From assembly GCA_027445725.1 (NCBI GenBank), contig DAIAVG010000005.1, positions 1 through 21,094 of the forward strand: a DNA stretch of 21,094 nt, given 5' to 3'. The notes under the pieces are model-generated. The model saw nothing but the letters and a program-made list of their open reading frames with translations, did no database searches and was not told the origin of the DNA. This DNA is from Acidithiobacillus sp. GTDB lineage: Bacteria; Pseudomonadota; Gammaproteobacteria; Acidithiobacillales; Acidithiobacillaceae. Below, in pieces: positions 7,072-15,442 of the stretch (its first letter is position 1; every line of letters begins with the position of its first letter). The position numbers were made by a program, and so were the translations under genes.

Positions 7072-8307
7072 ATGGCTGCAGAAATCATGAGCGCAACCGC
7101 CAACCCCATAGCGACGCCTGCGTCGGCAGGTGCTCCGGCTTCGGCACAGACCGCAAGCGGCACAGGGCCGGTGCCTGGTTTCGCCCAGGTGATGGCGGGG
7201 CAGCGGGCGGCGGCGCCGGCGAGTGCCCAGGGTAAGGTGGGTACGCCTGAGAAGAGCGCGGGAAAAAAATCAGACGCACCACAAAAAGTCTCGCCGCACG
7301 CGCTTCGCGAGCCGGTGGGGGAAAGCGGTGGCAAAACTTTGCCGGTGGCGCTGGCTATCAAGGCGACGTCGACGGTTCCCGATCCAGCGAAAACCGGTGC
7401 AACTGCGGTATCGTCCAAAAAGGTTGCTGATAAAACATCCGCGGCCAAAAATACGGCTGTTGTTCCCCTGACGACAGCCGTGTTTTTTTCGCCGACACTT
7501 CCCCTGGCCGCCACCGCAGCGCCCCCCCAGGACCACGGCGTATCCGGGAAACCGACGCCTTTAGGGGTTGCCGACGAGTCCGGTCATAGCGCGGTGACGA
7601 CGCTGTCCAGAGAGGGCGCGGGCCATGCAGTCAGTGCATTGGGGACGATCCATGTTCAGAACCTGAAGGGCAACGGGGCAAGCGCGCAAGCGCCGCGTCC
7701 CGCTCTGGTTCAGGGTGCTGGCGTGGTCACCGCGTCCAGCCCTTCGACAGCCGCGTTGGCGATGGTCTCCACCAAGAGTTTGGAAGTGACCAATGGTGCC
7801 AGTCAACCCGGCGCCAATCTGCCGAATATGACTGTGTTAAGCGGGGTTACTCCGACCGCAGGCCCTGCCCCTGCAGTGGCTGTCGTGGCGCCCCCGGTGG
7901 ATAGCAATCCGCAATGGGGTCAGGCGCTGGGGCAGCAGGTGCAATTCTTACTGGGCCAGGGGATACAGCAGGCCACCCTGCATCTCAACCCGCCGCACCT
8001 GGGTCCGCTGGAGGTGCATCTGGATCTTCAACAAAATGGTCAGACCAATGCTTTTTTCAGCTCACCACATCCGGAAGTGCGGGAGGCCATTGCCACGGCC
8101 ATGCCGCAACTGCAGGAGAGTTTTGCGGCGGCGGGGATGAGCCTGGGGCAGGCGAGTGTGGGGGCGGATAGTGGCGGGCGGCCCTTTGCGCGCAACAAAT
8201 CTGCGCCTGCCTCCGGTATTATGGCGGCTGGGGAGGCGACCGGTGGGGTTACCGCACTTCCGGTATCGCTCCGTGCCCGGTTGGGATTGGTGAATACCTT
8301 TGCATGA
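7072..8307 (+). CDS. fliK: Flagellar hook-length control protein FliK
   Basis: FliK is a secreted molecular ruler that ends hook assembly by switching FlhB specificity. The 411-residue product has the expected two parts. A long disordered ruler region rich in Ala, Pro, Thr, Ser and Gly spans about 1-270. A C-terminal Flg_hook domain, about 280-360, contains LHLNPPHLGPLEVHLDLQQN, the switch-related PHLGPLEV motif, and MPQLQESFAAAGMSLGQASV. The ATG at 7072 has an excellent Shine-Dalgarno, TGAGGAGG at 7057-7064. Odd features are an intrinsic-terminator-like hairpin plus T7 tract inside the ruler region (7447-7489) and an A7 run at 7263-7269 in the A-AAA-AAA phase. The downstream neighbour is fliM directly, without the fliL often found there. 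Confidence 0.93.
   Translation: MAAEIMSATANPIATPASAGAPASAQTASGTGPVPGFAQVMAGQRAAAPASAQGKVGTPEKSAGKKSDAPQKVSPHALREPVGESGGKTLPVALAIKATSTVPDPAKTGATAVSSKKVADKTSAAKNTAVVPLTTAVFFSPTLPLAATAAPPQDHGVSGKPTPLGVADESGHSAVTTLSREGAGHAVSALGTIHVQNLKGNGASAQAPRPALVQGAGVVTASSPSTAALAMVSTKSLEVTNGASQPGANLPNMTVLSGVTPTAGPAPAVAVVAPPVDSNPQWGQALGQQVQFLLGQGIQQATLHLNPPHLGPLEVHLDLQQNGQTNAFFSSPHPEVREAIATAMPQLQESFAAAGMSLGQASVGADSGGRPFARNKSAPASGIMAAGEATGGVTALPVSLRARLGLVNTFA
7447..7489 (+). terminator. Intrinsic-terminator-like hairpin with T7 tract inside fliK
   Basis: A run of five A (7447-7451) precedes an 11-pair stem (ACGGCTGTTGT at 7453-7463 with ACGACAGCCGT at 7471-7481, one T-G wobble in the RNA), with a 7-base loop and then TG-less spacing of one G before seven T (7483-7489). 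This is the standard form of a rho-independent terminator, but it lies in frame within fliK (about codons 126-139, encoding NTAVVPLTTAVFF). The A5 on the other side means it could also work on the opposite strand, weakly. When ribosomes follow RNA polymerase closely it should be masked; whether it acts in vivo is not known. Confidence 0.6.
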
Positions 8308-8345
8308 TTCTTGCAAAGCAGTGCCGCTAACGATACGGTGACCGC

Positions 8346-9359
8346 ATGGCACAGGATATTCTTTCTCAGGATGAAGTAGACGCCCTCTTCAAAGGGATGG
8401 CAGGTGGTGATGTCGATACCGAGACTGATGCAGCGCCTGATCCGGGTGGTGTGCGGCCTTATGATCTCGCCAACCAGGATCGTATCGTGCGCGGACGTAT
8501 GCCTACCCTGGAGGTGGTTAACGAGCGTTTTGCTCGTCTATGGCGGGTCAGTCTGTTCAACTTTTTGCGGCGCACGGCAGAAATCTCCGTGGGTCAGGTG
8601 CGGCTGATCAAATATAGTGAGTTCATCCGCAGTCTGGTGGTACCCAGTAATATCAATATGGTACAGATCAAGCCTCTGCGCGGGACCGCATTGTTCGTCT
8701 TCGATCCCCGCCTGATTTTTGCGGTGGTGGACAACTATTTCGGTGGTGATGGCCGCTTTCATGCGCGTATTGAGGGCCGAGACTTCACCCCGCTGGAGCA
8801 ACGCATCATCAAGCGGCTTCTGGATATGGCGTTCAAAGACTTTAAGTCGGCCTGGGCACCGGTAGCGCCCCTGAACCCGGAGTTGATGCGCTCGGAAGTA
8901 AACCCGCAGTTCGTCAATATTGCGACGCCGACAGAAGTAGTGATTACCACCACGTTCACCGTAGAACTGGAGTCGGGGACGGGCACCCTCCACGTCTGCC
9001 TTCCTTATGGCATGGTCGAACCGGTACGCGATCAGCTCACGGCAGGCACGACGGCGGATCGTTCTGAGGTGGACCGCCGTTGGGTGCAGTCGCTGCAGGA
9101 CGAAATGCAGGAGGCCGAACTGGAACTGGAAGCGCAGTTCGTGCAAACGCGCCTGACTCTGCGGCAATTGCTGGCGCTACGCGATGGCGACGTGATTCCT
9201 ATTGAAATGCCGGAAACGATTGTCGCGCGCATTGATGGCATTCCGGTGCTTTCCGGGCGTTATGGAATGTCCAATGGCAAATACGCCGTTCAGGTGACGG
9301 AACATCTCTGTCCGGAAATCGCAGCAGGGCAAGCCGCCATGGCGGCATTGGAGAGTTGA
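8346..9359 (+). CDS. fliM: Flagellar motor switch protein FliM
   Basis: FliM forms the C-ring wall and binds CheY-P to reverse rotation. The 337 residues match family length. The extreme N-terminus holds the CheY-binding peptide ILSQDEVDALFKG. It is followed by the middle CheC-like domain starting at VRPYDLANQDRIVRGRMPTL, with the conserved GGDGR (the GGXG motif that contacts FliG), and a C-terminal SpoA domain (TLRQLLALRDGDVIPIEMPE). The ATG at 8346 follows a GGTGA ribosome site. It lies 38 bases after fliK and three bases before the fliN ATG. Confidence 0.97.
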   Translation: MAQDILSQDEVDALFKGMAGGDVDTETDAAPDPGGVRPYDLANQDRIVRGRMPTLEVVNERFARLWRVSLFNFLRRTAEISVGQVRLIKYSEFIRSLVVPSNINMVQIKPLRGTALFVFDPRLIFAVVDNYFGGDGRFHARIEGRDFTPLEQRIIKRLLDMAFKDFKSAWAPVAPLNPELMRSEVNPQFVNIATPTEVVITTTFTVELESGTGTLHVCLPYGMVEPVRDQLTAGTTADRSEVDRRWVQSLQDEMQEAELELEAQFVQTRLTLRQLLALRDGDVIPIEMPETIVARIDGIPVLSGRYGMSNGKYAVQVTEHLCPEIAAGQAAMAALES

Positions 9360-9362
9360 ACC

Positions 9363-9860
9363 ATGGCTGAAGAGCAAATACCGGTAGACGCGGAACCTGT
9401 GGCTGATGCGGCCGATAACAGCGCGGCCGATGATATTATGGCGGACTGGGCAGCGGCCATGGCGGAGCAGGGCGGCGCCAGCACCGATACGGAAGCATCT
9501 GCTGAACCGGACAAAGAGCTCAATGCTCCACTTAAGCAGGCCCCTAAGGCGACTCCCGCCCCTATTCCCGAGTTGCACGCTGCCAGCAGCGGGACGCAGG
9601 CGCAGAATCTGGATATGATTCTCGATATTCCGGTGACGCTCTCGGTAGAGCTGGGACGTACCAAGATTCAAATTCGGAATCTCCTGCAGTTGGCGCAGGG
9701 TTCGGTGGTCGAGTTGGAACGCCTCGCTGGCGAGCCGATGGATGTGCTCGTGAATGGTTACCTTATCGCCCAGGGTGAAGTCGTGCTGGTGAATGATAAG
9801 TTTGGCATTCGCCTCACCGACATCGTCAGCCCGGCGGAACGGGCCAAGAAACTCCGTTGA
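9363..9860 (+). CDS. fliN: Flagellar motor switch protein FliN
   Basis: FliN forms the base of the C-ring and docks FliH-FliI. The 165-residue product has a long acidic, Ala-rich N-terminal extension of about 80 residues, followed by the conserved SpoA domain: [60 protein letters not shown] and [23 protein letters not shown] at about 9350-9355 serves the ATG at 9363, which is three bases after the fliM stop. The stop TGA overlaps the fliO TTG start as TTGA, immediately followed by a run of A. Confidence 0.96.
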   Translation: MAEEQIPVDAEPVADAADNSAADDIMADWAAAMAEQGGASTDTEASAEPDKELNAPLKQAPKATPAPIPELHAASSGTQAQNLDMILDIPVTLSVELGRTKIQIRNLLQLAQGSVVELERLAGEPMDVLVNGYLIAQGEVVLVNDKFGIRLTDIVSPAERAKKLR

Positions 9861-10417
9861 AAAAAAATCCAGGTCCCGACTTCAGCGTCAAAATGGCCGC
9901 CCTGCGAGCGTCAAAAATCCGACTGGCAGGCATGGTCTTCGTCCTGTGGAGCCCGTCAGTTTGGGCGGATACCTCCGTCGGCATGGGGGCGGACAGTGCT
10001 TTTTCGTGGTCAGCTATTCTCCAGCTATTTTCTGCCCTGGTGCTGGTCCTCCTGATATTTTTCGGGGTGGTGTGGTTACTCAAGCGCCTGCAACCCGGTC
10101 TGGTCGGTGGGCAGGTCGGAGGTATGCGGGTGGTGTCGTCACTCTCCCTCGGAACGCGGGAACGCCTTTTGCTAGTACAAGTGGGAGAGCAGCAGTTGCT
10201 TCTCGGTGTGACTCCGGCGGGGATTACCTTGCTGCACACCCTGGAGACAACGCTGCCAGACACCACCAGCAACTCGCCGGCCACTTTTGCCGGTTGGTTG
10301 CGCACCGCAATGGAGAGGCGCAAGCAAGGGCCATGGAACCAGCACATAAAGACCCCCACCAGGGACCCGGCAGAACCCCCGCCCCCTTCCGGACCAGGAT
10401 CGCCGCCTTCGGTTTGA
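9857..10417 (+). CDS. fliO: Flagellar biosynthesis protein FliO (TTG start)
   Basis: FliO is a membrane scaffold that helps assemble the FliP ring of the export gate. The 186-residue product has a signal-like N-terminus ([17 protein letters not shown]), a single membrane helix [20 protein letters not shown] (about 55-75), and the conserved FliO cytoplasmic part [20 protein letters not shown] followed by [23 protein letters not shown] 9857 overlaps the fliN stop. An in-frame ATG at 9893 would shorten it by 12 residues and still keep the signal-like segment, so the start is uncertain. The Pro-rich C-terminal tail (about 160-186) is encoded in DNA shared with the start of fliP. Eight A in a row (9860-9867) follow the TTG. 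Confidence 0.85.
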   Translation: MKKNPGPDFSVKMAALRASKIRLAGMVFVLWSPSVWADTSVGMGADSAFSWSAILQLFSALVLVLLIFFGVVWLLKRLQPGLVGGQVGGMRVVSSLSLGTRERLLLVQVGEQQLLLGVTPAGITLLHTLETTLPDTTSNSPATFAGWLRTAMERRKQGPWNQHIKTPTRDPAEPPPPSGPGSPPSV

Positions 10418-11127
10418 TTGGCCTCAGTATTCCGGGAGTAGCCATCGCCGGGGGCCTTCCCGCTTTTACCACAGGTCCCGCAGCGGGCGGCGGCACCGAG
10501 TACAGCCTCAGTATTCAGGCGCTCATCTTCATGACGGTACTGGTCTTTTTGCCCGCCATGTTGCTGATGATGACAGCCTTCACCCGTATCATCATCGTCC
10601 TCTCCCTGCTCAAACAGGCTCTGGGTTCGACCCAGATGCCGCCCAGCCAGGTCATCGTCGGCCTATCGCTCTTTCTTACTTTTTTTGTGATGGCGCCGGT
10701 GTTTCAGAAGCTCAACACGGAAGTCCTGCAGCCCCTTACTCAAAACCAGATCAATATCACCCAGGCCATGTCGCGTGCTGATGGACCGTTGCGCACCTTC
10801 ATGCTTTCGCAGACGCGACCCGATGATCTCGCGCTTTTCGTCAAGCTCTCTGGACACCCGCAATTGCAGGCCCCGGCGGATACGCCCATGACGCTACTGA
10901 TCCCGGCCTTTGTCACTTCGGAACTGAAGACCGGCTTTCAGATCGGCTTTCTGATCTTCATACCCTTCGTGATCATCGATCTGGTGGTGGCTGCCGTGCT
11001 GATGTCTATGGGCATGATGATGCTGTCGCCGGTGACGGTGTCTTTCCCCTTCAAACTCACGCTCTTCGTCTTGGTCAACGGCTGGGATCTGGTCATCGGT
11101 TCGCTGGTACAGAGCTTTGTCCATTGA
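10333..11127 (+). CDS. fliP: Flagellar export gate protein FliP
   Basis: FliP is the main subunit of the FliPQR gate, a pentamer through which substrates pass. From ATG 10333 it has 264 residues. A cleavable signal peptide ([20 protein letters not shown]) is followed by a mature protein with the family hallmarks: [40 protein letters not shown], the Met-rich [20 protein letters not shown], and [21 protein letters not shown] 10333 follows AAGGG with only a 2-base spacer and overlaps fliO by 85 bases. A TTG at 10414 overlapping the fliO stop is an alternative, but it would remove the basic n-region of the signal peptide, so ATG is preferred. Confidence 0.93.
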   Translation: MEPAHKDPHQGPGRTPAPFRTRIAAFGLIGLSIPGVAIAGGLPAFTTGPAAGGGTEYSLSIQALIFMTVLVFLPAMLLMMTAFTRIIIVLSLLKQALGSTQMPPSQVIVGLSLFLTFFVMAPVFQKLNTEVLQPLTQNQINITQAMSRADGPLRTFMLSQTRPDDLALFVKLSGHPQLQAPADTPMTLLIPAFVTSELKTGFQIGFLIFIPFVIIDLVVAAVLMSMGMMMLSPVTVSFPFKLTLFVLVNGWDLVIGSLVQSFVH

Positions 11128-11136
11128 GGTGAGGGA

Positions 11137-11409
11137 ATGACTCCAGAGAGTATTGTCACGGTCGGTCAGCAAGCGGTGTGGACGACCCTCTTATTGTCGG
11201 CCCCCTTGCTGGGGATTGCGCTGGTTGTCGGCCTGCTGGTGAGTGTCTTTCAAGCGGCCACCCAGCTCAACGAAATGACGCTCAGCTTTGTGCCCAAGAT
11301 TCTGGCGATGGCCCTGGTGCTGGTGATTGCCGGTCCGTGGATGCTGCATCTGATCATGGACTTCACCATCCAGTTGTTCCATGACATTCCGCATCTGATC
11401 AACCAATGA
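11137..11409 (+). CDS. fliQ: Flagellar export gate protein FliQ
   Basis: FliQ is a two-helix membrane subunit (four copies) of the FliPQR export gate. The 90 residues match the family exactly. Start MTPESIVTVGQQAVWTTLLL, first helix LLLSAPLLGIALVVGLLVSV, then the conserved FQAATQLNEMTLSFVPKI loop and second helix MALVLVIAGPWMLHLIMDF. A good ribosome site (GAGGTGAGGG) covers the short gap after fliP. The stop overlaps the fliR ATG as ATGA. Confidence 0.97.
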   Translation: MTPESIVTVGQQAVWTTLLLSAPLLGIALVVGLLVSVFQAATQLNEMTLSFVPKILAMALVLVIAGPWMLHLIMDFTIQLFHDIPHLINQ

Positions 11410-12197
11410 TTCACTTTACCACGCTGCAACTGGAGCACTGGATCGGCCTGGTCTTCTGGCCCTTTATTCGTATCCTCGCGCTGTTGTCCACGGCGCCGGT
11501 GTTTAGCGCCACCCAGGTACCGATTCAGGTGCGGGTAGGGCTGGCGCTGCTGATCAGTGTGGCTATCGCCCCCGCTCTGCCCGCGATGCCTGCTGTACAT
11601 TTTTTGTCGGGAGCGGGTTTTGTGCTGCTCATCCAGCAAATCCTCATAGGCACGGCGCTGGGCTTCGCTGTGACGGTGGTTTTTAGTGTGGTGCAGTTTG
11701 CGGGATCGGTCATCAGTCTACAGATGGGGCTGGGATTCAGCAGTTTTTTTGACCCTGTCACGGGCGTGCAGGTCCCTACCCTTTCCAATTTTCTCAACCT
11801 GATCGTCTTGCTCCTGTTCATGGCAATGAATGGTCAGTTGCTGGTGCTGGCGACGCTTATGCGCAGTTTTACCCTGCTGCCGGTGACGGCGACGCTCAGC
11901 CTCAACCCTTCGGCTTGGCATTTGCTCGTGGAGGAGGGGAGCATCATCTTCTCGTTGGGTTTGGCTATCTCTGCACCGGTTTTAGGCACGCTGGTGCTCG
12001 TAAATATTGCTTTAGGCGTGCTGGGCAAGTCGGCGCCCCAGCTCAATATTTTTGTGATCGGTTTTCCGGTGCTCCTGGGCCTGGGTATCCTCGCGCTGTA
12101 TGTGTTTATGCCGGCCATGACCATGATCGTTCAGCATCTGCTGAATCTATCCATGGAAACCGCAGGGCAGGCGATGCTCTCGGCGGCGCGGCCATGA
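11406..12197 (+). CDS. fliR: Flagellar export gate protein FliR
   Basis: FliR is the single-copy subunit that completes the FliP5Q4R1 gate and contacts FlhB. The 263-residue hydrophobic product has about six membrane segments, with recognisable family stretches FIRILALLSTAPVFSATQVP, AGSVISLQMGLGFSSFFDPV and GVLGKSAPQLNIFVIGFPV. The ATG overlaps the fliQ stop and has no clear ribosome site, so it is probably translated by coupling. FlhB begins 26 bases after its end. Confidence 0.96.
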   Translation: MIHFTTLQLEHWIGLVFWPFIRILALLSTAPVFSATQVPIQVRVGLALLISVAIAPALPAMPAVHFLSGAGFVLLIQQILIGTALGFAVTVVFSVVQFAGSVISLQMGLGFSSFFDPVTGVQVPTLSNFLNLIVLLLFMAMNGQLLVLATLMRSFTLLPVTATLSLNPSAWHLLVEEGSIIFSLGLAISAPVLGTLVLVNIALGVLGKSAPQLNIFVIGFPVLLGLGILALYVFMPAMTMIVQHLLNLSMETAGQAMLSAARP

Positions 12198-12223
12198 ATC
12201 TCTCGTTCAGGACATAAGACGCC

Positions 12224-13351
12224 ATGGCCGAAGAAAATGCCCAGGAACGTACCGAAGCGGCGACTCCCAAACGCCGCGACGACGCGCGCAAGAAGGGCCA
12301 GGTCGCGCGCTCCAGGGAGTTGTCCACCAGCGCCTTGCTGATGGTCTCGGCGAGTGTGTTTTTTGGGTTCGCCGACAATATTTATCAAAGCATTGCCGGA
12401 TTTCTCTACGCCGGCCTGCATCTCTCGTCCGCCGTCATGACCGATCCTCAAGACCTCCTCCGTCATTTTGCAACGATGTGTGAAACAGCGGCGGAGCTGG
12501 TGGTGCCCTTTTTCATCATGCTCCTGATGGCCGTGATTGCTGCCGGGCTGGTGGTGGGCGGCTGGGTCTTCAGCATCCAGTCGCTGGTACCGGACTTCTC
12601 GCGCATGGACCCCATCAGTGGTCTGCAAAAAATTGTTTCCAAGCATGGTGCGTTGGAGCTGGTGAAGGCGATCCTGAAGGCTGTGGTGGTGGGCGGTATC
12701 GGCATCACGCTGCTCTGGGCCCAACGCAACGCCCTCTTTGGTCTGATTCAGGAATCGCCCGAACAAGCCATGCTGCATCTCATGCACATGAGCGGCTTGG
12801 TCTTTCTCGTGCTTGCTGCGTCTACCCTGTTGATTGTGCTCTTTGATGTGCCTTTCCAGATCTGGACCATCAACGTGAAGTTGAAGATGTCGCGCCAAGA
12901 TCAGAAAGATGAAATGAAAGAGATGGACGGCAATCCCGAAATCAAGGCCAAGGTACGCGCCATGCAGCGGGAGATGGCGCGTCGGCGGATGATGGCGGCG
13001 GTGCCCAAGGCCGATGTCATTGTCACCAACCCGACCCATTATGCGGTGGCGCTGCGTTATGCCGAAGGGGAAACGCGGGCACCCGTCCTGCTGGCCAAGG
13101 GCGCTGATCTGGTGGCCGCCAGAATCCGTGAGCTGGCGGCAGAACATCACATACCGGTGGTGGAAGCGCCACCCCTGGCGCGGGCGCTCTACCATCATGT
13201 GGAGTTGGAGCAGGAGATCCCCGTCACTCTCTATCGGGCGGTGGCGGAACTCCTCGCCTATCTATACCAGCTCCGGTTGGCGACCCCGCAGCAGCAGCCG
13301 CAAGTGCCCGCGCACTGGTCAGTGCCCCCGGAAATGGATGAACGAGGATAA
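12224..13351 (+). CDS. flhB: Flagellar export switch protein FlhB
   Basis: FlhB is the membrane export component whose autocleavage switches secretion from rod/hook to filament proteins, signalled by FliK. The 375-residue product starts with the typical basic cytosolic stretch TEAATPKRRDDARKKGQVAR, has four membrane helices between about 30 and 210, and a cytosolic domain with the self-cleaving motif N269-P270-T271-H272 followed by YAVALRY. Downstream of the cut are the AKGADLVAARIRELA and EAPPLARALY regions. The tail is Gln/Pro-rich. The ribosome site upstream of the ATG is weak (AGGA with long spacing). FlhA follows after 3 bases. Confidence 0.97.
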   Translation: MAEENAQERTEAATPKRRDDARKKGQVARSRELSTSALLMVSASVFFGFADNIYQSIAGFLYAGLHLSSAVMTDPQDLLRHFATMCETAAELVVPFFIMLLMAVIAAGLVVGGWVFSIQSLVPDFSRMDPISGLQKIVSKHGALELVKAILKAVVVGGIGITLLWAQRNALFGLIQESPEQAMLHLMHMSGLVFLVLAASTLLIVLFDVPFQIWTINVKLKMSRQDQKDEMKEMDGNPEIKAKVRAMQREMARRRMMAAVPKADVIVTNPTHYAVALRYAEGETRAPVLLAKGADLVAARIRELAAEHHIPVVEAPPLARALYHHVELEQEIPVTLYRAVAELLAYLYQLRLATPQQQPQVPAHWSVPPEMDERG

Positions 13352-13354
13352 ACT

Positions 13355-15406
13355 GTGAACGCCCTGAACCGGATGTTGCAACGCGTGAACTGGCATACCC
13401 TGGCGGCCCCGATCCTGGTGATCATGGTGCTCGCCATGCTCATTATTCCGTTGCCGACTTTTCTCCTGGATATTTTCTTTACCTTCAATATCACGCTGGG
13501 CCTGATTATCCTGCTGGTCAGTCTCTACATGGTGCGCCCGCTGGAGTTTGCCGCCTTTCCGACGGCACTGCTGTTAACGACTTTGTTGCGCCTCTCCCTC
13601 AATGTGGCGGCGGCAAGGATCATCTTGCTGCACGGCCAGAATGGACCCGGTGCGGCCGGACAGGTGATCGAGTCCTTTGGTGAGTTTGTTGTGGGCGGTG
13701 ACTATGCGGTAGGAATCATCGTCTTTGCGATTCTGGTCATCATCAATTTTATGGTTATCACCAAGGGTGCCGGGCGTATTGCAGAAGTCAGCGCCCGTTT
13801 CACCCTCGACGCCATGCCGGGCAAACAGATGGCTATTGATGCGGATATGAATGCCGGCATTATCGATCAGGAAGAAGCCCATCGGCGGCGCAGCGAGATA
13901 GCGCAAGAGGCAGATTTTTTTGGTTCCATGGACGGCGCCAGCAAGTTTGTGCGCGGTGATGCCGTCGCAGCAATTATGATTCTATTCATCAACCTGATCG
14001 GTGGTCTGATCATCGGTATCTGGCAACATGGTCTCAGTCTTGGCACGGCAGCCCATGACTACACTCTGCTCAGCATCGGTGATGCGCTGGTGGCACAAAT
14101 TCCGGCACTGGTCATTTCCATCGCTGCCGGCATTGTGGTCACGTCAGTCAATACCGGTCAGGATTTGGGAAAACAATTAGTGAGCCAGATTTTCCAGAAC
14201 CGGGACGTACTGGTTATCGTCGCGGTGATCCTCGCCGTTCTCGGGCTGATTCCGGGGATGCCGCATCTGCCGTTTCTGGGGGCAGGCGCGGTGTTGGGCG
14301 GCATCGTTTGGTATCGCAAACGCCAGCAGCCAAAGGCCGAAGCCGCGATACCCCCATCACCCGCCGAGCCGGAGGAGGTCACCTGGGCCAGCGTCGAGCC
14401 GCTTGATCCACTCGGGCTGGAGGTCGGTTACCGGCTGATTCCGCTGGTCGACAAGGGGCAGGGCGGTGAGTTGCTGGCACGGATTCGCGGGGTGCGTAAA
14501 AAGTTCGCGCAGGACTTTGGCTTTCTGGTGCCCGCCGTGCATGTCCGCGATAATCTCGAATTGCGGCCAACGGCCTACCGGATCACCGTCAAAGGTGTTG
14601 AAGTGGCTGGTGGTGAAATCTTTCCGGATCTGCTGCTCGCCATAGACCCAGGCAATGTCCTCGGCAAGCTCGAAGGCACCCCGACTACCGACCCGTCCTT
14701 CGGCCTCCCGGCCTTGTGGATAAACAACGATCAGCGCGACAAGGCGGTCGCCCTTGGTTACACCGTGGTCGATCCGGCAACGGTGATCGCCACCCATCTG
14801 CATCAAATCTTGCAGTCCCATGGTGCTGAACTGCTGGGCCGCGAGGAGGTGGAGGGGATACTGTCTCATCTCGCCAGCCGCTCACCCAAGCTGGTAGAAG
14901 ATGTCATCCCGAAGATGCTGTCTCCCGACAAGCTCAAGAAAGTCTTGCAGAACCTGCTGAATGAAGGCGTGCCCGTTCGCGACATGCGCACCATCGTCGA
15001 AATTTTGGCGGAGCACGCACCGCAAAGCCAGGATGTTGACGATCTCACGGCGGCCGTACGTACCGCACTCGGCCCTTATATTGTGCAAGGACTCTTTCCC
15101 GGACAGGGGGAGTTGCCAGTCGCGGTGTTGGACGGACAGTTGGAACACTTATTGCAGGAGAGTTTGCGCAACAGTAATGGCGAGGCTTTGGAGCCGGGGC
15201 TGGCGCAGCGGGTGCTGGAAAAGGCGGGAGAGTTGATGCAGCAGATGGAGGCCGGCGGTATGCAGCCGGTGCTGCTGGCCATGGGCCCCATGCGCGCCTT
15301 TCTGGCACGCTTCCTGGCCCGGACCGCGCCGCGGATGCGGGTGCTCTCTTACGCGGAGATCCCCGAAAATAAACGGATCAGGGTGGTGGCCACGCTCGGT
15401 GCTTAA
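13355..15406 (+). CDS. flhA: Flagellar export protein FlhA (GTG start)
   Basis: FlhA is the nonameric proton-driven export engine and chaperone-docking platform. The 683 residues match the family. The first half has about eight membrane helices, including the cytosolic FHIPEP-family signature at about 148-168 (RFTLDAMPGKQMAIDADMNA) and the preceding conserved FPTALLLTTLLRLSLNVAAA. The second half is the cytosolic substrate-binding domain: LDPLGLEVGYRLIPLVD, PAVHVRDNLELRPTAYRI, VIATHLHQILQSHGAELLGR and VLSYAEIP. GTG 13355 has GAGGA at 13344-13348. The TAA stop is directly followed by an in-frame ATG at 15407 in the same frame as flhF. Confidence 0.97.
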   Translation: MNALNRMLQRVNWHTLAAPILVIMVLAMLIIPLPTFLLDIFFTFNITLGLIILLVSLYMVRPLEFAAFPTALLLTTLLRLSLNVAAARIILLHGQNGPGAAGQVIESFGEFVVGGDYAVGIIVFAILVIINFMVITKGAGRIAEVSARFTLDAMPGKQMAIDADMNAGIIDQEEAHRRRSEIAQEADFFGSMDGASKFVRGDAVAAIMILFINLIGGLIIGIWQHGLSLGTAAHDYTLLSIGDALVAQIPALVISIAAGIVVTSVNTGQDLGKQLVSQIFQNRDVLVIVAVILAVLGLIPGMPHLPFLGAGAVLGGIVWYRKRQQPKAEAAIPPSPAEPEEVTWASVEPLDPLGLEVGYRLIPLVDKGQGGELLARIRGVRKKFAQDFGFLVPAVHVRDNLELRPTAYRITVKGVEVAGGEIFPDLLLAIDPGNVLGKLEGTPTTDPSFGLPALWINNDQRDKAVALGYTVVDPATVIATHLHQILQSHGAELLGREEVEGILSHLASRSPKLVEDVIPKMLSPDKLKKVLQNLLNEGVPVRDMRTIVEILAEHAPQSQDVDDLTAAVRTALGPYIVQGLFPGQGELPVAVLDGQLEHLLQESLRNSNGEALEPGLAQRVLEKAGELMQQMEAGGMQPVLLAMGPMRAFLARFLARTAPRMRVLSYAEIPENKRIRVVATLGA

Positions 15407-15442
15407 ATGGCCAGGCGCTCACCCTCAGGGAGAAAGACACAG

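Noticed and set aside
6819..7514. 231-codon open frame antisense to fliJ/fliK
   Set aside because: It overlaps two supported genes and gives a low-complexity Ala/Gly product, as expected from the complement of the FliK ruler region.
8036..8056. TGGT-CAG-ACCA followed by T6 in fliK
   Set aside because: The stem has only four pairs and is separated from the T run by TGC, so it is unlikely to terminate transcription.
9411..9418. GCCGATAA, an exact sigma-28 -10 element
   Set aside because: It is inside fliN and the matching -35 position has no TAAAGTTT-like sequence. The copy in fliJ at 6620-6627 fails for the same reason.
9793..10332. Upstream extension of the fliP frame into fliN and fliO
   Set aside because: The extension overlaps two real genes in other frames and does not resemble FliP; the signal peptide fixes the start near 10333.
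12131..13198. 355-codon open frame antisense to flhB
   Set aside because: FlhB is certain from NPTH and full length; the antisense product is His/Arg-rich with no family features.
13914..13921. Run of seven T in flhA as a possible terminator
   Set aside because: No stable stem precedes it; it encodes normal family residues (DFFGSMDG).
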